The notes below the pieces were generated by a model that was not told the DNA's origin, did not search any database, and saw only the letters and a program-made list of their open reading frames with translations. This document shows, in pieces, positions 1 to 7,290 of a stretch of 35,621 nt of DNA (position 1 is the stretch's first letter; each line of letters starts with the position of its first letter). The stretch covers positions 1 to 35,621 of the forward strand of contig ONAK01000080.1 in assembly GCA_900315765.1 (NCBI GenBank), written 5' to 3'. The translations under genes were made by a program, and so were the position numbers. The stretch comes from an uncultured Prevotella sp. Lineage in GTDB: Bacteria > Bacteroidota > Bacteroidia > Bacteroidales > Bacteroidaceae.

Positions 1-91
1 TGTATCTACCTGATTATCAGCAGTGCTTAAGTAGCTACTTTTGATTTGCTTATTCTTGTGATAAACCACATTATCCAAAGCTTTTGATAAC

Positions 92-487
92 GTGATTCAT
101 TGCTCCGCCTCGCGCAGCGATCGACCTTACTCCGTAGAGGACCTGATTGCCACAGGCGTTGCCAAATGGGGCCAACCATCCTATCACTGGTATGTGCTCC
201 GCAATGGCAACATCATCCCTATCCTACCCGAGTCGGTGCGGGGTGCTCATGCCCGAGGCTACAACCGCTGTTCGCTCGGCATCTGTTACGAAGGCGGCAT
301 CAGTCCCGAGGGCAAGAACACCGACACCCGTACCCCCCAGCAGAAGGCCTCGCTCTACGAGCTCCTGAAGTCGCTCCACCGCGACTACCCACAGGCTCGC
401 ATCATAGGCCATCGCGACCTCCCTCACGTACACAAGGACTGTCCCTGTTTCTCGCCCAGCACTGAGTACGCCGAGCTCCAGCCTTAG
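92..487 (+). CDS. N-acetylmuramoyl-L-alanine amidase (Amidase_2 / T7-lysozyme-like), possibly trimmed at the N-terminus
   Basis: Predicted zinc amidase that cuts the bond between N-acetylmuramic acid and L-alanine in peptidoglycan. Family zinc ligands are visible: His3 in IHCSAS, His107 in IIGHRD and Cys117 in KDCPCF, with Lys115 beside the last. The GAHARGYN (51-58) and LGICYEGG (62-69) core motifs are intact. The 131 residues are slightly short for the family, which usually has a few residues before the first strand. The open frame starts with a GTG right at that strand, an in-frame stop lies 28 bp upstream, and no ATG is available, so the 5' end may be eroded. Such amidases are frequent in Bacteroidales mobile or prophage-derived DNA, which fits the accessory neighbourhood. 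No signal peptide is seen, so export would need a holin or lysis. A strong hairpin follows the stop codon. Confidence 0.85.
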   Translation: MIHCSASRSDRPYSVEDLIATGVAKWGQPSYHWYVLRNGNIIPILPESVRGAHARGYNRCSLGICYEGGISPEGKNTDTRTPQQKASLYELLKSLHRDYPQARIIGHRDLPHVHKDCPCFSPSTEYAELQP

Positions 488-490
488 GGC

Positions 491-534
491 CCAACAAATA
501 ATCCCCGCCACTTCGGCGGGGATTATTGTTTGGT
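491..534 (+). terminator. Hairpin terminator after the amidase
   Basis: Perfect 13-bp stem (AATAATCCCCGCC, 497-509, with its complement at 515-527) and a 5-nt loop, followed by TTGTTTGG. It begins a few bases after the amidase stop. The same hairpin recurs in inverted orientation at 2039-2079. Confidence 0.6.
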
Positions 535-704
535 CCCTCATGATTTTGCCTACGCAACTAGTAACGATAGCCGATCCTGCCATAGTGGCGTCGAGCAAGC
601 CCCAACCCCTATTGTCATTCCGAGCGCCCAACCTTTTTGTCATTCCGAGCGCCCAACCCCTATTGTCATGTCGAGCGTAGTCGAGACATCTCTGCGGCTC
701 GCCG
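493..704 (+). repeat. Left arm of a long inverted repeat flanking the DUF3990 cassette
   Basis: This stretch matches the reverse complement of about 1896-2082 almost base for base. It contains the GC hairpin, a segment around CGTAGGCAAAATCATGAG (reverse-complement sense), then the TGTCATTCCGAGCG unit. The left arm carries one extra unit of about 30 bp that the right arm lacks. No open frame in it looks like a protein. Confidence 0.85.
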
Positions 705-831
705 CTTGCGCCCAAAGGCGCATTCATGAGATTTCTTGGACGAGCCAAGCGAGCAGAGCTCGAGCGCTCCATGCGCATACGCTTAGTCGAGATGACAGGG
801 GAGAGGAAGGAGAGTCGAGATGACAGGGGAG
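600..831 (+). repeat. Dispersed repeat, family 1, copy A
   Basis: Units of TTGTCATTCCGAGCG and TGTCATGTCGAGCGTAGTCG are followed by a GC-rich part with small inverted repeats (around CGGCTCGCCG and GCGCCCAAAGGCGC) and ends in TTAGTCGAGATGACAGG. Related copies lie at 1896-1975, 15515-15700 and 35214-35466. The rest of the 487-918 gap holds only the hairpin and the promoter. Confidence 0.8.
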
Positions 832-861
832 TATCGGCAGTAATATTTTCCCCCAAAACCC

Positions 862-891
862 TTGCAATATCAGAAAAAAAACGTATCTTTG
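862..891 (+). promoter_or_regulatory. Promoter of the DUF3791-DUF3990 cassette
   Basis: Bacteroidetes-type promoter: TTG at 862-864, 19-bp spacer, TATCTTTG at 884-891, 27 bp before the ATG at 919. The upstream block CCCCAAAACCCTTGCAA (851-867) and the 25-nt leader (897-921) are nearly identical to those of the vapBC-type pair at 13.5 kb. Confidence 0.75.
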
Positions 892-918
892 CAGCGGAAA
901 CAATAAACAACGACGATT

Positions 919-1143
919 ATGGCATATAGTTTTAAAGAAAAGATGGAGTGGACGATTATCTTTGCCACGGAGTTCGGTCGACGCTTTGGACTTACGCTCA
1001 AGCAGGCGTTCAACTACCTGAGCCGTTTCGGCGCCATCAAGTTTGTTGACGAGCACTACGATTACTGCCACACTCAGTCGTTCCAGTCGATGGTCAGTGA
1101 CATGGCCGAGTACTGCCACAGGAAAGGAGGGGCGCTAGTATGA
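919..1143 (+). CDS. DUF3791 family protein, first gene of the toxin-like cassette
   Basis: 74-residue protein that I assign to DUF3791 from its overall pattern: a helical N-terminus (EWTIIFATEFGRRFGLT), a middle KQAFNYLSRFGAIKFVDEHY and a closing segment with the conserved HTQSFQSMVSDMAEY (residues 54-68). Function in the family is not established; such proteins are commonly encoded next to DUF3990, and by position this one may neutralise or partner the second gene (inference). Its TGA overlaps the next ATG by 4 bp (ATGA), so the two are probably translationally coupled. Start chosen at the ATG 27 bp after a good promoter. No signal peptide or membrane segment. Confidence 0.75.
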   Translation: MAYSFKEKMEWTIIFATEFGRRFGLTLKQAFNYLSRFGAIKFVDEHYDYCHTQSFQSMVSDMAEYCHRKGGALV

Positions 1144-1613
1144 TACTCTACCATGGCACAAACGCCGACTTCGGCGAAATCGATCTCCATAAGTCTAAAC
1201 CAAATAAGGATTTCGGTCAAGGTTTTTACCTCAGCCGTGAGTATGCTCAGGCTATGGCCATGGCTAAAATAAAGGTTGAGCAGCTGGAAATGGGCGTGCC
1301 AACCGTTCTTACTTATGAGGTTGACGACGAGGCGATGACGGGATTAAAAGTCCTTAGCTTCGATGATTACACTGAGGAGTGGGCAAAGTTTATACTTTTG
1401 AACCGAAACAACGCCAACCCCGAGCCTGCCCACGACTACGATATTGTAATCGGTCCCATTGCTAACGACCGTGTTGGCGTTCAACTCTGGAAGTTTGAGA
1501 ATGGCGCTATTGATTTGCCTACACTCATACACAATCTGCGCAACATGAAGGGTATTACCTTCCAGTATTATTTCGGCACCGAGCGTGCCATTAAAATTCT
1601 GAAGCGACTATGA
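1140..1613 (+). CDS. DUF3990 protein, ADP-ribosyltransferase-like; candidate toxin
   Basis: 157 residues with the features I associate with DUF3990: MILYHGTN at the N-terminus, KDFGQGFYLS (23-32) with a following A-rich helix, DYDIVIGPIANDRV (99-112) and a terminal FQYYFGTERAIKIL (141-154). The order YHGT, GFYL and a late Gln/Glu resembles the H-Y-[E/Q] triad of the diphtheria-toxin-like ADP-ribosyltransferase fold; here these would be His5, Tyr30 and Gln142 (inference from pattern, no structure). If correct, the protein would transfer ADP-ribose from NAD+ to an unknown cytoplasmic target, and its flanking small genes would be control or immunity proteins. It overlaps both neighbours by 4 bp (ATGA), which is typical of stoichiometric toxin-antitoxin-like operons. 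An alternative is a non-toxic NAD-binding regulator. Confidence 0.75.
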   Translation: MILYHGTNADFGEIDLHKSKPNKDFGQGFYLSREYAQAMAMAKIKVEQLEMGVPTVLTYEVDDEAMTGLKVLSFDDYTEEWAKFILLNRNNANPEPAHDYDIVIGPIANDRVGVQLWKFENGAIDLPTLIHNLRNMKGITFQYYFGTERAIKILKRL

Positions 1614-1831
1614 ACGAGAAAGAACAGATGAAGCTCGATATGGTTAAGCACCTGGCTCTGCGACTGATGGATGAAAACTCGCAGCTCACAATTGAGCAGG
1701 CCTTGAGCACCGTTATCAACAGCGATACCTACCAACGTCTGCAGGACGATGCTACTGGTCTCTACTACCAGAGTCCTGGCTACGTGTACTCTTTCCTAGA
1801 GAACGAACTGAAGACCGCAAGGGTTTCTTAA
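1610..1831 (+). CDS. Small helical protein, third gene of the DUF3990 cassette
   Basis: 73 residues, charged and predicted helical, with a middle TIEQALSTVINSDTYQRL (27-44) and LYYQSPGYVYSFLENEL (51-67). I do not recognise a named family with certainty. Its size and helix pattern are similar to DUF3791, and it may be a distant relative of the first gene. The ATGA overlap with the DUF3990 gene means it is almost surely co-expressed. It could be a second antitoxin or partner subunit. A 14-bp-stem hairpin follows 22 bp after the stop and closes the cassette. Confidence 0.65.
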   Translation: MNEKEQMKLDMVKHLALRLMDENSQLTIEQALSTVINSDTYQRLQDDATGLYYQSPGYVYSFLENELKTARVS

Positions 1832-1853
1832 CATACTATCTATACCCCATACA

Positions 1854-1888
1854 ATACTCCCTCCGCAAAGCCCATGCGGAGGGAGTAT
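1854..1888 (+). terminator. Hairpin terminator of the DUF3990 cassette
   Basis: Perfect 14-bp stem ATACTCCCTCCGCA (1854-1867) with TGCGGAGGGAGTAT (1875-1888) and a 7-nt loop. No long T-run follows. A near-copy of the stem lies at 12687-12719 beyond the vapC-type gene. Confidence 0.55.
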
Positions 1889-1895
1889 TATATAG

Positions 1896-2082
1896 CGGCG
1901 AGCCGCAGAGATGTCTCGACTACGCTCGACATGACAATAGGGGTGGGCGCTCGGAATGACAAAAAGGGGTGCTTGCTCGACGCCACTATGGCAGGATCGG
2001 CTATCGTTACTAGTTGCGTAGGCAAAATCATGAGTGCCCAAACAATAATCCCCGCCGAAGTGGCGGGGATTATTGTTTGAGG
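1896..2082 (-). repeat. Right arm of the long inverted repeat (includes repeat family 1, copy B)
   Basis: Reverse complement of the left arm at 493-704, with one roughly 30-bp unit missing and only scattered differences elsewhere. It starts directly after the cassette terminator and ends six bases before the stop codon of the lipoprotein gene. Together the arms bracket 919-1831. Confidence 0.85.
2039..2079 (-). terminator. Hairpin terminator after the lipoprotein gene
   Basis: Perfect 18-bp stem (CAAACAATAATCCCCGCC at 2039-2056 with its complement at 2062-2079) and a 5-nt loop. It lies 8 bp past the minus-strand stop codon at 2088 and would end the surface-protein operon. Confidence 0.6.
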
Positions 2083-2087
2083 AGCGT

Positions 2088-2495
2088 TTATTCAGCCTCC
2101 GATTGATCAATCTGATCGTCAATCAGGCCGATGCCTTGGTTTACTACATAGAGCGTCACCTCGCCAGCGTCCGACAGTTTGGCGCCGGTGGTGTAGGCCG
2201 TAATCACTACCTCGCCTACTCCTACGGCCTTTACCAGTCCGTTCTGGTCGACGGTAGCCACGCTCTCGTCGCTCGATTTCCAAGCCAGTCCGCTACCGTG
2301 TATAAAGAAATCTCTCACTGCTCTCAGCTGCAAGGTCTGACCTATCTCAATGGTACCCATCTTGTTGCTGATGCCTTCACCCTTGATGACTACCTGCTCT
2401 ACAGCCCAGTTGTCTTCATTGTCGCAGCTGCTCATGGCCAGTGGTGCCACCACCAGAGCCACAGCCATCAATATCTTGCTAAAAATATTCTTCAT
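2088..2495 (-). CDS. Lipoprotein with a bacterial Ig-like (BIG_2) domain
   Basis: 135 residues. A hydrophobic signal ends in the lipobox LAMSSC, so Cys24 would be lipidated and the protein anchored in the outer or inner membrane. Residues about 35-115 form one BIG_2 Ig-like domain, recognisable from GQTLQLRAV, WKSSDESVATVDQNG and VKAVGVGEVVITAYT. Such domains are spacers or adhesive modules on Bacteroidetes surface proteins. A single domain with no effector makes this the smallest member of the array. It is the last gene of the minus-strand run, 51 bp after its neighbour. The ligand is unknown. Confidence 0.8.
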   Translation of the reverse strand: MKNIFSKILMAVALVVAPLAMSSCDNEDNWAVEQVVIKGEGISNKMGTIEIGQTLQLRAVRDFFIHGSGLAWKSSDESVATVDQNGLVKAVGVGEVVITAYTTGAKLSDAGEVTLYVVNQGIGLIDDQIDQSEAE

Positions 2496-2546
2496 AATTA
2501 TTACATTTTTAAATTGTATAATTTTTAAATTGTAAATTGGTCCAAT

Positions 2547-4292
2547 TTACTTTGCTCCCGCCTTTTCCAAGCTGAACACAGCCTTACATGCCTTCACCTT
2601 CGAAGCGTTGCTCTTGATGGTGTGGAACATGTTGTTCTTCAGAATCAGGTACTTGCCAGCCTCGTAGTTCTTAGCCTCGATGGTAGGCACCAGACAGTTG
2701 CCCTCGTAGCTGTCGGCATCTTCGGTGGCGGGCTTGGTGCCGCTCTCCTGGTTGCCAGGACTGGCCACAATCTCATAGGTATTATCCTTCTCGCCGGCTA
2801 TCAGCACGCCGTTGTTGGCCTTAATGCCGCGGCGACCGTCCTTCAGCTTCAGCTGCTCCTCTTCCAGAGGTGCGATACGTGGTGTCTCCTGCTCAGCATC
2901 CCAGATGGCGATGTAAGCAGTAACGCCTTCAGGCAGTACGCAGTCAACACCACTTGAGAACGACCAGTACTTGTTAGGAGCCTTTACAAAGGCCGAAATC
3001 TTGTTGGCCTCGAAGTTATCCTTCAGGTTGCTGTCGAGCGAGTAGTCGTCGAGCAGCTGCAGCGGTGTCACCACGTCGAGCAGTGTGTTGTCAGGCTTGA
3101 GTGCACCTTCCTCTATCACCAGGGGCTCCTCGGTATCGGGCAGTATCACCTTGGTTACCACGGCGTTGTCGCCCTCCTTCTTCTTAAAGGCGTCGGCCTT
3201 AATCTCCGTTACCTTGTAAACCACGTTGCCTTCTACTATCTCGGTGGGTACGGTTACGGTAATCTCCTCGGTCTCGGCCGTTGCAGGAATGCTGATGCTT
3301 CCCAGCACGATAGGTATTACCGTTACCTCAATCTCCTCCTTGGCGCCTGTCTCCGGGTTGGTTACCTCGCGTGTCTCGGTGGTCACTCTCTCGGCAGCAT
3401 CCTCGGGCACCTCCATCACCATGGTCACGTCTTCTACAGCCTTCTCCTCGTCGCCGGCCTCTGTGGCCTCTACGTCAACGGTGGGCTCTGGCTCCTTAAT
3501 CGTGAAGGTGGCTGTTGCGGTGCCGGTAAAGTTGCCTTTACCCGTCACGGTCACGGTGTGTGTACCCGCCTCCTTAGCCACGTTGCCGCTCACGGTGTAG
3601 CTGCCTTCGGGCACATCCAGTTCGCCGGCCTTCACACTTGCCACCTCGGCAGTGATGTCGCTGAAGATGTAGATAAACTCCGAGTTCTTCAGTGTCACCT
3701 TGGTGAGTTCAGCGGGACTGATGGTGAATGTCTTCTCGGCCTTACCGGCGTAGTTGGTGTTGCTGGCAGCCATGGTGATGGTCACCTTGGCGCTGGTGCC
3801 GGCGTTCACGTTGCCGCTATAGGTCACGCTGTAGGTTGATGCAGAGATGACGGTTGAGCCGTCTTTCAGGGTTACTGCAGGCTCCTTGGCTGTGCCGTCG
3901 TAGATAGCCGATGCGATGGTAATCCAGCTGGATTGTATCAGTTTCTTATACGAGGCACTGATCTCCACGTTGGCGCGCTCCATCACGAAGGTCCACTTGT
4001 TCTCGCCGGCGGCTGTCAGAGTCACATCGTTCAGCATGTCGACGCCACGCGTCATGGCCACAGCGGCATACCATTGTCCCGTCACCTCGTTAACCACATA
4101 GCCCTCGGCCGGTGTCACCGTCACGGTAACGGTCTGTCCCTCTGCTGCAGTCTCTATGGCTGTGCCTTCAGCGTTGGTAAAGGCTATTGTTCCATGCTCT
4201 GAGGTACCTACATTCAGGCTGTAGGCGCTCGCGGTCATGGCTACCATGACCATTGCGAGCAGTGAATATATCTTCTTTTTCATAATTTTCAT
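2547..4292 (-). CDS. Secreted multi-domain surface protein with MBG/YDG-type repeats
   Basis: 581 residues with a cleavable signal (MKKKIYSLLAMVMVAMTASA). Residues 25-120 resemble an InlB-type repeat (HGTIAFTNAEG, AEGYVVNEVTG, ERANVEISASYKK). Residues 120-270 carry two MBG/YDG-like Ig modules, seen in IYDGTAKEPAVTLKDG, YSVTYSGNVNAGTSAKVTI and YTVSGNVAKEAGTHTVTV. An acidic linker (270-330) and a leucine-rich-like segment (EITVTVPTEIVEGNVVYKV, IKADAFKKKEGD) follow, then a C-terminal part of unknown function. No catalytic motif is visible. The likely role is surface adhesion or display (inference). A second ATG three codons later (4283) gives the more conventional MKKK signal start. The ATG is 42 bp from the previous stop. 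Confidence 0.75.
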   Translation of the reverse strand: MKIMKKKIYSLLAMVMVAMTASAYSLNVGTSEHGTIAFTNAEGTAIETAAEGQTVTVTVTPAEGYVVNEVTGQWYAAVAMTRGVDMLNDVTLTAAGENKWTFVMERANVEISASYKKLIQSSWITIASAIYDGTAKEPAVTLKDGSTVISASTYSVTYSGNVNAGTSAKVTITMAASNTNYAGKAEKTFTISPAELTKVTLKNSEFIYIFSDITAEVASVKAGELDVPEGSYTVSGNVAKEAGTHTVTVTGKGNFTGTATATFTIKEPEPTVDVEATEAGDEEKAVEDVTMVMEVPEDAAERVTTETREVTNPETGAKEEIEVTVIPIVLGSISIPATAETEEITVTVPTEIVEGNVVYKVTEIKADAFKKKEGDNAVVTKVILPDTEEPLVIEEGALKPDNTLLDVVTPLQLLDDYSLDSNLKDNFEANKISAFVKAPNKYWSFSSGVDCVLPEGVTAYIAIWDAEQETPRIAPLEEEQLKLKDGRRGIKANNGVLIAGEKDNTYEIVASPGNQESGTKPATEDADSYEGNCLVPTIEAKNYEAGKYLILKNNMFHTIKSNASKVKACKAVFSLEKAGAK

Positions 4293-4334
4293 AATTAGAT
4301 AATTATCTCATTTTTACATTTTTACATTTTTACA

Positions 4335-5900
4335 TTATCTAACAATCACCTTCTTGCCACCCTTGATGTAGATACCCTTGCGGTTAGGCTTCTCCACCTT
4401 GCGACCATTCAGATCGTAGTAATTGTCATCTTCCATCTGCCATCTTACATCATCCATATTGGTGGTGTCGCCACCGCCGGTGATGCTGCGTGTGGCAGCG
4501 CGTCCGACATTAGGCTGATTGCTGATCTGCAGCCAGCACTTGTTGGCGCCAATCTCGATAGCGTACTTAACCCATACAAAGGCCTTACCGTTCAGTGCGT
4601 AGTAGTCGGTTACTGCTGAGCTTGCAGGAATCTCTCCCTCAGTCAGCGAGCCCTTGAACTCCTTGGCAGGTGTCACCTCGTCGGCATTCTCAGTGGTAGG
4701 TATCAGCAGGAATGTCTTGCTCTCCTCGCTCTTGTTGTAAACCAGCAGCGGCGTCTCAGCCGGAGCCACCTTGATGGCGTCGCTCAGCTGTGCCTCGGTA
4801 GCGGTAACGTTGGCGATGGTGTAAAGCACTGCATCCTCATCATCTACGTACAGAGCCTCGCTCTGATAGTAGCTGATGTACTCGCCTGCGGGTACGGTCA
4901 CCTCGTAGCCCTGGAAGAGTGCAAACTCTTCGGAGTAGCAGATGCCGCTGTAGTTGCCGGCACCGGTAATCTTGTAGCGGAAGGTGCCCACGCTCAGCGC
5001 GGTGGCATCGGTCCACTCATCTGCGTTCGTATCGCTCTGCTTCTGCAACTGTAGCGTGTAGTCGGTGGTCACGGTCAGCGTCACGGGGCTGTTTGTCTCA
5101 AGGTTGTCCTTTACGACGGGATTCATCTGTGTGGCATCGACGGCCTGGTAGTCGTTGCCCACCATCTGGATGCGGATGCGGTCGGCCATCTCGCCGGCAA
5201 CATCCACCGACATGTCGCGCTTCAGCGTATACGAGGCGGTCACGTCGTACTGCGGCATCTGGAACGTGGCTGTAGGCTGCTCCAGCGAGTTGTCAATGGT
5301 CACCTCGATGGTAGCGGGAACCGCCTTCATTTTATTGTAGAGCGTCTGGTCACCACTGGTGTATTTAAACCATCCATTAGAACTCTTATAATACAATGTT
5401 GCACCATCGATGGTGGGAAAGCGGGAAAAGGCATTACCTGCGGCACCGTCAGGTTGGTTAGTGCCAGCTGTTGCATCCGCACCGCCAAAACCACCTTGCC
5501 CACCTTCAGCATAGATTTCACCATTGTCAATAACTATTTTGGCATTGTCATTAAGGATGATGGCTGGATTACCATCTCCACCTGCTGTAGCCTCGTCGAT
5601 AAGAGTACCTTCTTCGTAAGAGGCATCTCTTCCCCAATTTCCACTTTTTCCATATACAGAGAGCCTTCCGCCGCCAGTGAGGGTGAGTGTGACACCGTCC
5701 TCGATGGTGAGGCCACTATTGACTGTCACTATGACACCTTCGTTGATGTTCAGCGTCATACTGCTCGTGACACTGACACTGTTGAATTCTGTAGTAGACG
5801 TGTAGGGGTCTGACGAGAATGCACCCTGTGCCCATGCGCCCGTGGCTGCCGTGAGTAGCAGTGCGAGCAGTGATAATATCTTATGTTTCATATTATTCAT
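4335..5900 (-). CDS. Secreted surface protein with a parallel-beta N-terminus and a YDLNGRKV C-terminal motif
   Basis: 521 residues from ATG 5900; an in-frame ATG at 5921 is less likely because paralogues begin with the MNNM signal. The signal ends GAWAQ. Residues about 30-160 are repetitive (VTVNSGLTIEDGVTLTLTGG, AKIVIDNGEIYAEGG) and suggest a short beta-helix with a glycine-rich turn. Residues 190-220 hold the TFQMPQYDVTASY motif shared with paralogues. The C-terminus has YYDLNGRKV then KGIYIKGGKKVIVR, a terminal pattern widespread in Prevotella surface proteins and reminiscent of, but not proven to be, a secretion/sorting tail. It is the only member of this array with that tail. Binding target unknown. 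Confidence 0.75.
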   Translation of the reverse strand: MNNMKHKILSLLALLLTAATGAWAQGAFSSDPYTSTTEFNSVSVTSSMTLNINEGVIVTVNSGLTIEDGVTLTLTGGGRLSVYGKSGNWGRDASYEEGTLIDEATAGGDGNPAIILNDNAKIVIDNGEIYAEGGQGGFGGADATAGTNQPDGAAGNAFSRFPTIDGATLYYKSSNGWFKYTSGDQTLYNKMKAVPATIEVTIDNSLEQPTATFQMPQYDVTASYTLKRDMSVDVAGEMADRIRIQMVGNDYQAVDATQMNPVVKDNLETNSPVTLTVTTDYTLQLQKQSDTNADEWTDATALSVGTFRYKITGAGNYSGICYSEEFALFQGYEVTVPAGEYISYYQSEALYVDDEDAVLYTIANVTATEAQLSDAIKVAPAETPLLVYNKSEESKTFLLIPTTENADEVTPAKEFKGSLTEGEIPASSAVTDYYALNGKAFVWVKYAIEIGANKCWLQISNQPNVGRAATRSITGGGDTTNMDDVRWQMEDDNYYDLNGRKVEKPNRKGIYIKGGKKVIVR

Positions 5901-5950
5901 ATCTTTATCTTGTTTATACATTTATATGATATATACATTCGCGAGGGGGT

Positions 5951-7234
5951 TTAGTTAGGCGTCGAAGTCTTCTTCGCCTCCACCTTCTCGATGATGTAGC
6001 CCTTCTTGGCCTTGATCTTCACTTCTGTATCGGGGGCGATGCCGGTCTTGGCGGCCTCGCCGGTGGTGGCATCAGGGGTGATTTCCTCTGTGCCTACAAC
6101 GACCTTGTCAATCTTGCCCTTCGAGAAGTCGTTAGCGGGCTTCACGGTGAGGTCGTACTTCTCCACGACGGTGAACTCGCTGCTGTAAACGGTGCCGTCG
6201 TAGGGGCTGTTCTCGTCGGTGGACTCGGCCTTAATCCAGTAGTAGCCGGGCTTCATGTCGGCAAGGAAGGCCTCGAGGGTGATGGGGTTTTCCTGGTCGT
6301 AGTCGATGGCGCCCTTTTCATTCTCTGCACCCACGAGCACCTTGATGGTGATGCCGTCGGCAGCGATGATGTTCTGAGCTTCAGCAGCAGCCAGCGGGTC
6401 GATGAGCTGGATGGTGAGTGCCTCGGCGGGCTGATACGTGCCGCCGTCGCCCTTCTTCACGATGATGTTGCCAGAGCTGGGCAGTCCGCTGAAAGCGACG
6501 GGATTCGCCTCGTCCTGCATGTCGCGCACCAGCTCGTAGTTCACGTCCACGTCGAAGGTCGGCATGTTGAACCAAGCCTCAGTGAAGAGGTCCTGGGCAC
6601 TTGCTGCGTTGGTGGTCACCTCGATGGGGGCTTCGGCAGCGCTAACAGAACCTGAAATGGTGATGTTGCCAATGCAGATTTTCTTCGTATTTGAACAATT
6701 TGAGATATAGAAGCGTAACGTGAATACAGAGCATCCATCGGCAGTAATGCTCTCACTATGCATCAATTGAGCCGTGGCGCTATTGCTACCACTGCTGCGG
6801 AGCACGTCATTCATTGAAACATCTGTGATTGCGCTTTCCACACCATCAATGGTATAGCTCCAAGAATACGATGCATTATCTGTTCCATCCTTCACTGCGG
6901 CATAATCTACGCCAGTGGGCTTGAACTTATAGCCATCGACAGCCTCGATGGTGTATTCTATCATCACACCACTAACATTGCCGGCATTGGCTGTTGCCGG
7001 CTGGTATTTCACCATGCCAGTATTAAAATAAACACCTGTACTTACGTCCAGACCAGAACCAGTAGTTACGCCTGTACTGGAAATGGCGTCCATGATAGAT
7101 GCGCTGACCGTAGCGCTGGCCTCGTTACCTGCAGACCATGCAATGGTGCCATCAACAGGGTCCGTGGCCCACGCTCCGCCGACTGCCGTGAGTAGCAGCG
7201 CGAGCGTCATTATATATCTTGATATTGTTTTCAT
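5951..7234 (-). CDS. Secreted surface-array protein lacking the lectin-like tail
   Basis: 427 residues. The signal MKTISRYIMTLALLLTAVGG plus AWA is shared, at DNA level too, with the gene at 8858-10858. Middle modules include a beta-sandwich-like part with Ser/Thr-rich stretches, then WFNMPTFDVDVNYELVRDM, which matches the neighbour's MPQYDV motif, and an InlB-like end (TEVKIKAKKGYIIEKVEAKK). The protein stops (TSTPN) just where the next upstream paralogue continues into its C-type-lectin-like tail, while the short 3' untranslated stretch CCCCTCGCG is retained. This points to loss of the tail by internal deletion (inference). No enzyme motif. Confidence 0.7.
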   Translation of the reverse strand: MKTISRYIMTLALLLTAVGGAWATDPVDGTIAWSAGNEASATVSASIMDAISSTGVTTGSGLDVSTGVYFNTGMVKYQPATANAGNVSGVMIEYTIEAVDGYKFKPTGVDYAAVKDGTDNASYSWSYTIDGVESAITDVSMNDVLRSSGSNSATAQLMHSESITADGCSVFTLRFYISNCSNTKKICIGNITISGSVSAAEAPIEVTTNAASAQDLFTEAWFNMPTFDVDVNYELVRDMQDEANPVAFSGLPSSGNIIVKKGDGGTYQPAEALTIQLIDPLAAAEAQNIIAADGITIKVLVGAENEKGAIDYDQENPITLEAFLADMKPGYYWIKAESTDENSPYDGTVYSSEFTVVEKYDLTVKPANDFSKGKIDKVVVGTEEITPDATTGEAAKTGIAPDTEVKIKAKKGYIIEKVEAKKTSTPN

Positions 7235-7267
7235 ATATTGTATTTCTTTATGTTGTTTATACCTTTT
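7181..7267 (-). repeat. 87-bp perfect direct repeat, copy 1 (leader plus signal-peptide start)
   Basis: Identical over 87 bp to 10805-10891. It spans the last bases of the intergenic leader and the first 17 or so codons of the secreted protein. A shorter 32-bp match to the same signal-peptide region lies near 8769-8800. Confidence 0.9.
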
Positions 7268-7290
7268 GTATTATATACGCGCGAGAGGGG

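Noticed and set aside
224-910. Long minus-strand frame over the amidase and the repeat
   Set aside because: It spans repeat-family DNA and the antisense of a clear amidase; no domain or promoter.
705-1895. Classical insertion sequence or composite transposon
   Set aside because: The flanking repeats contain no transposase and no target-site duplication was found; they are reported as inverted repeats only.
4335-4430. Type IX secretion sorting domain on the YDLNGRKV protein
   Set aside because: The end resembles common Prevotella C-termini, but the full beta-sandwich sorting domain could not be recognised, so it is recorded only as a motif.
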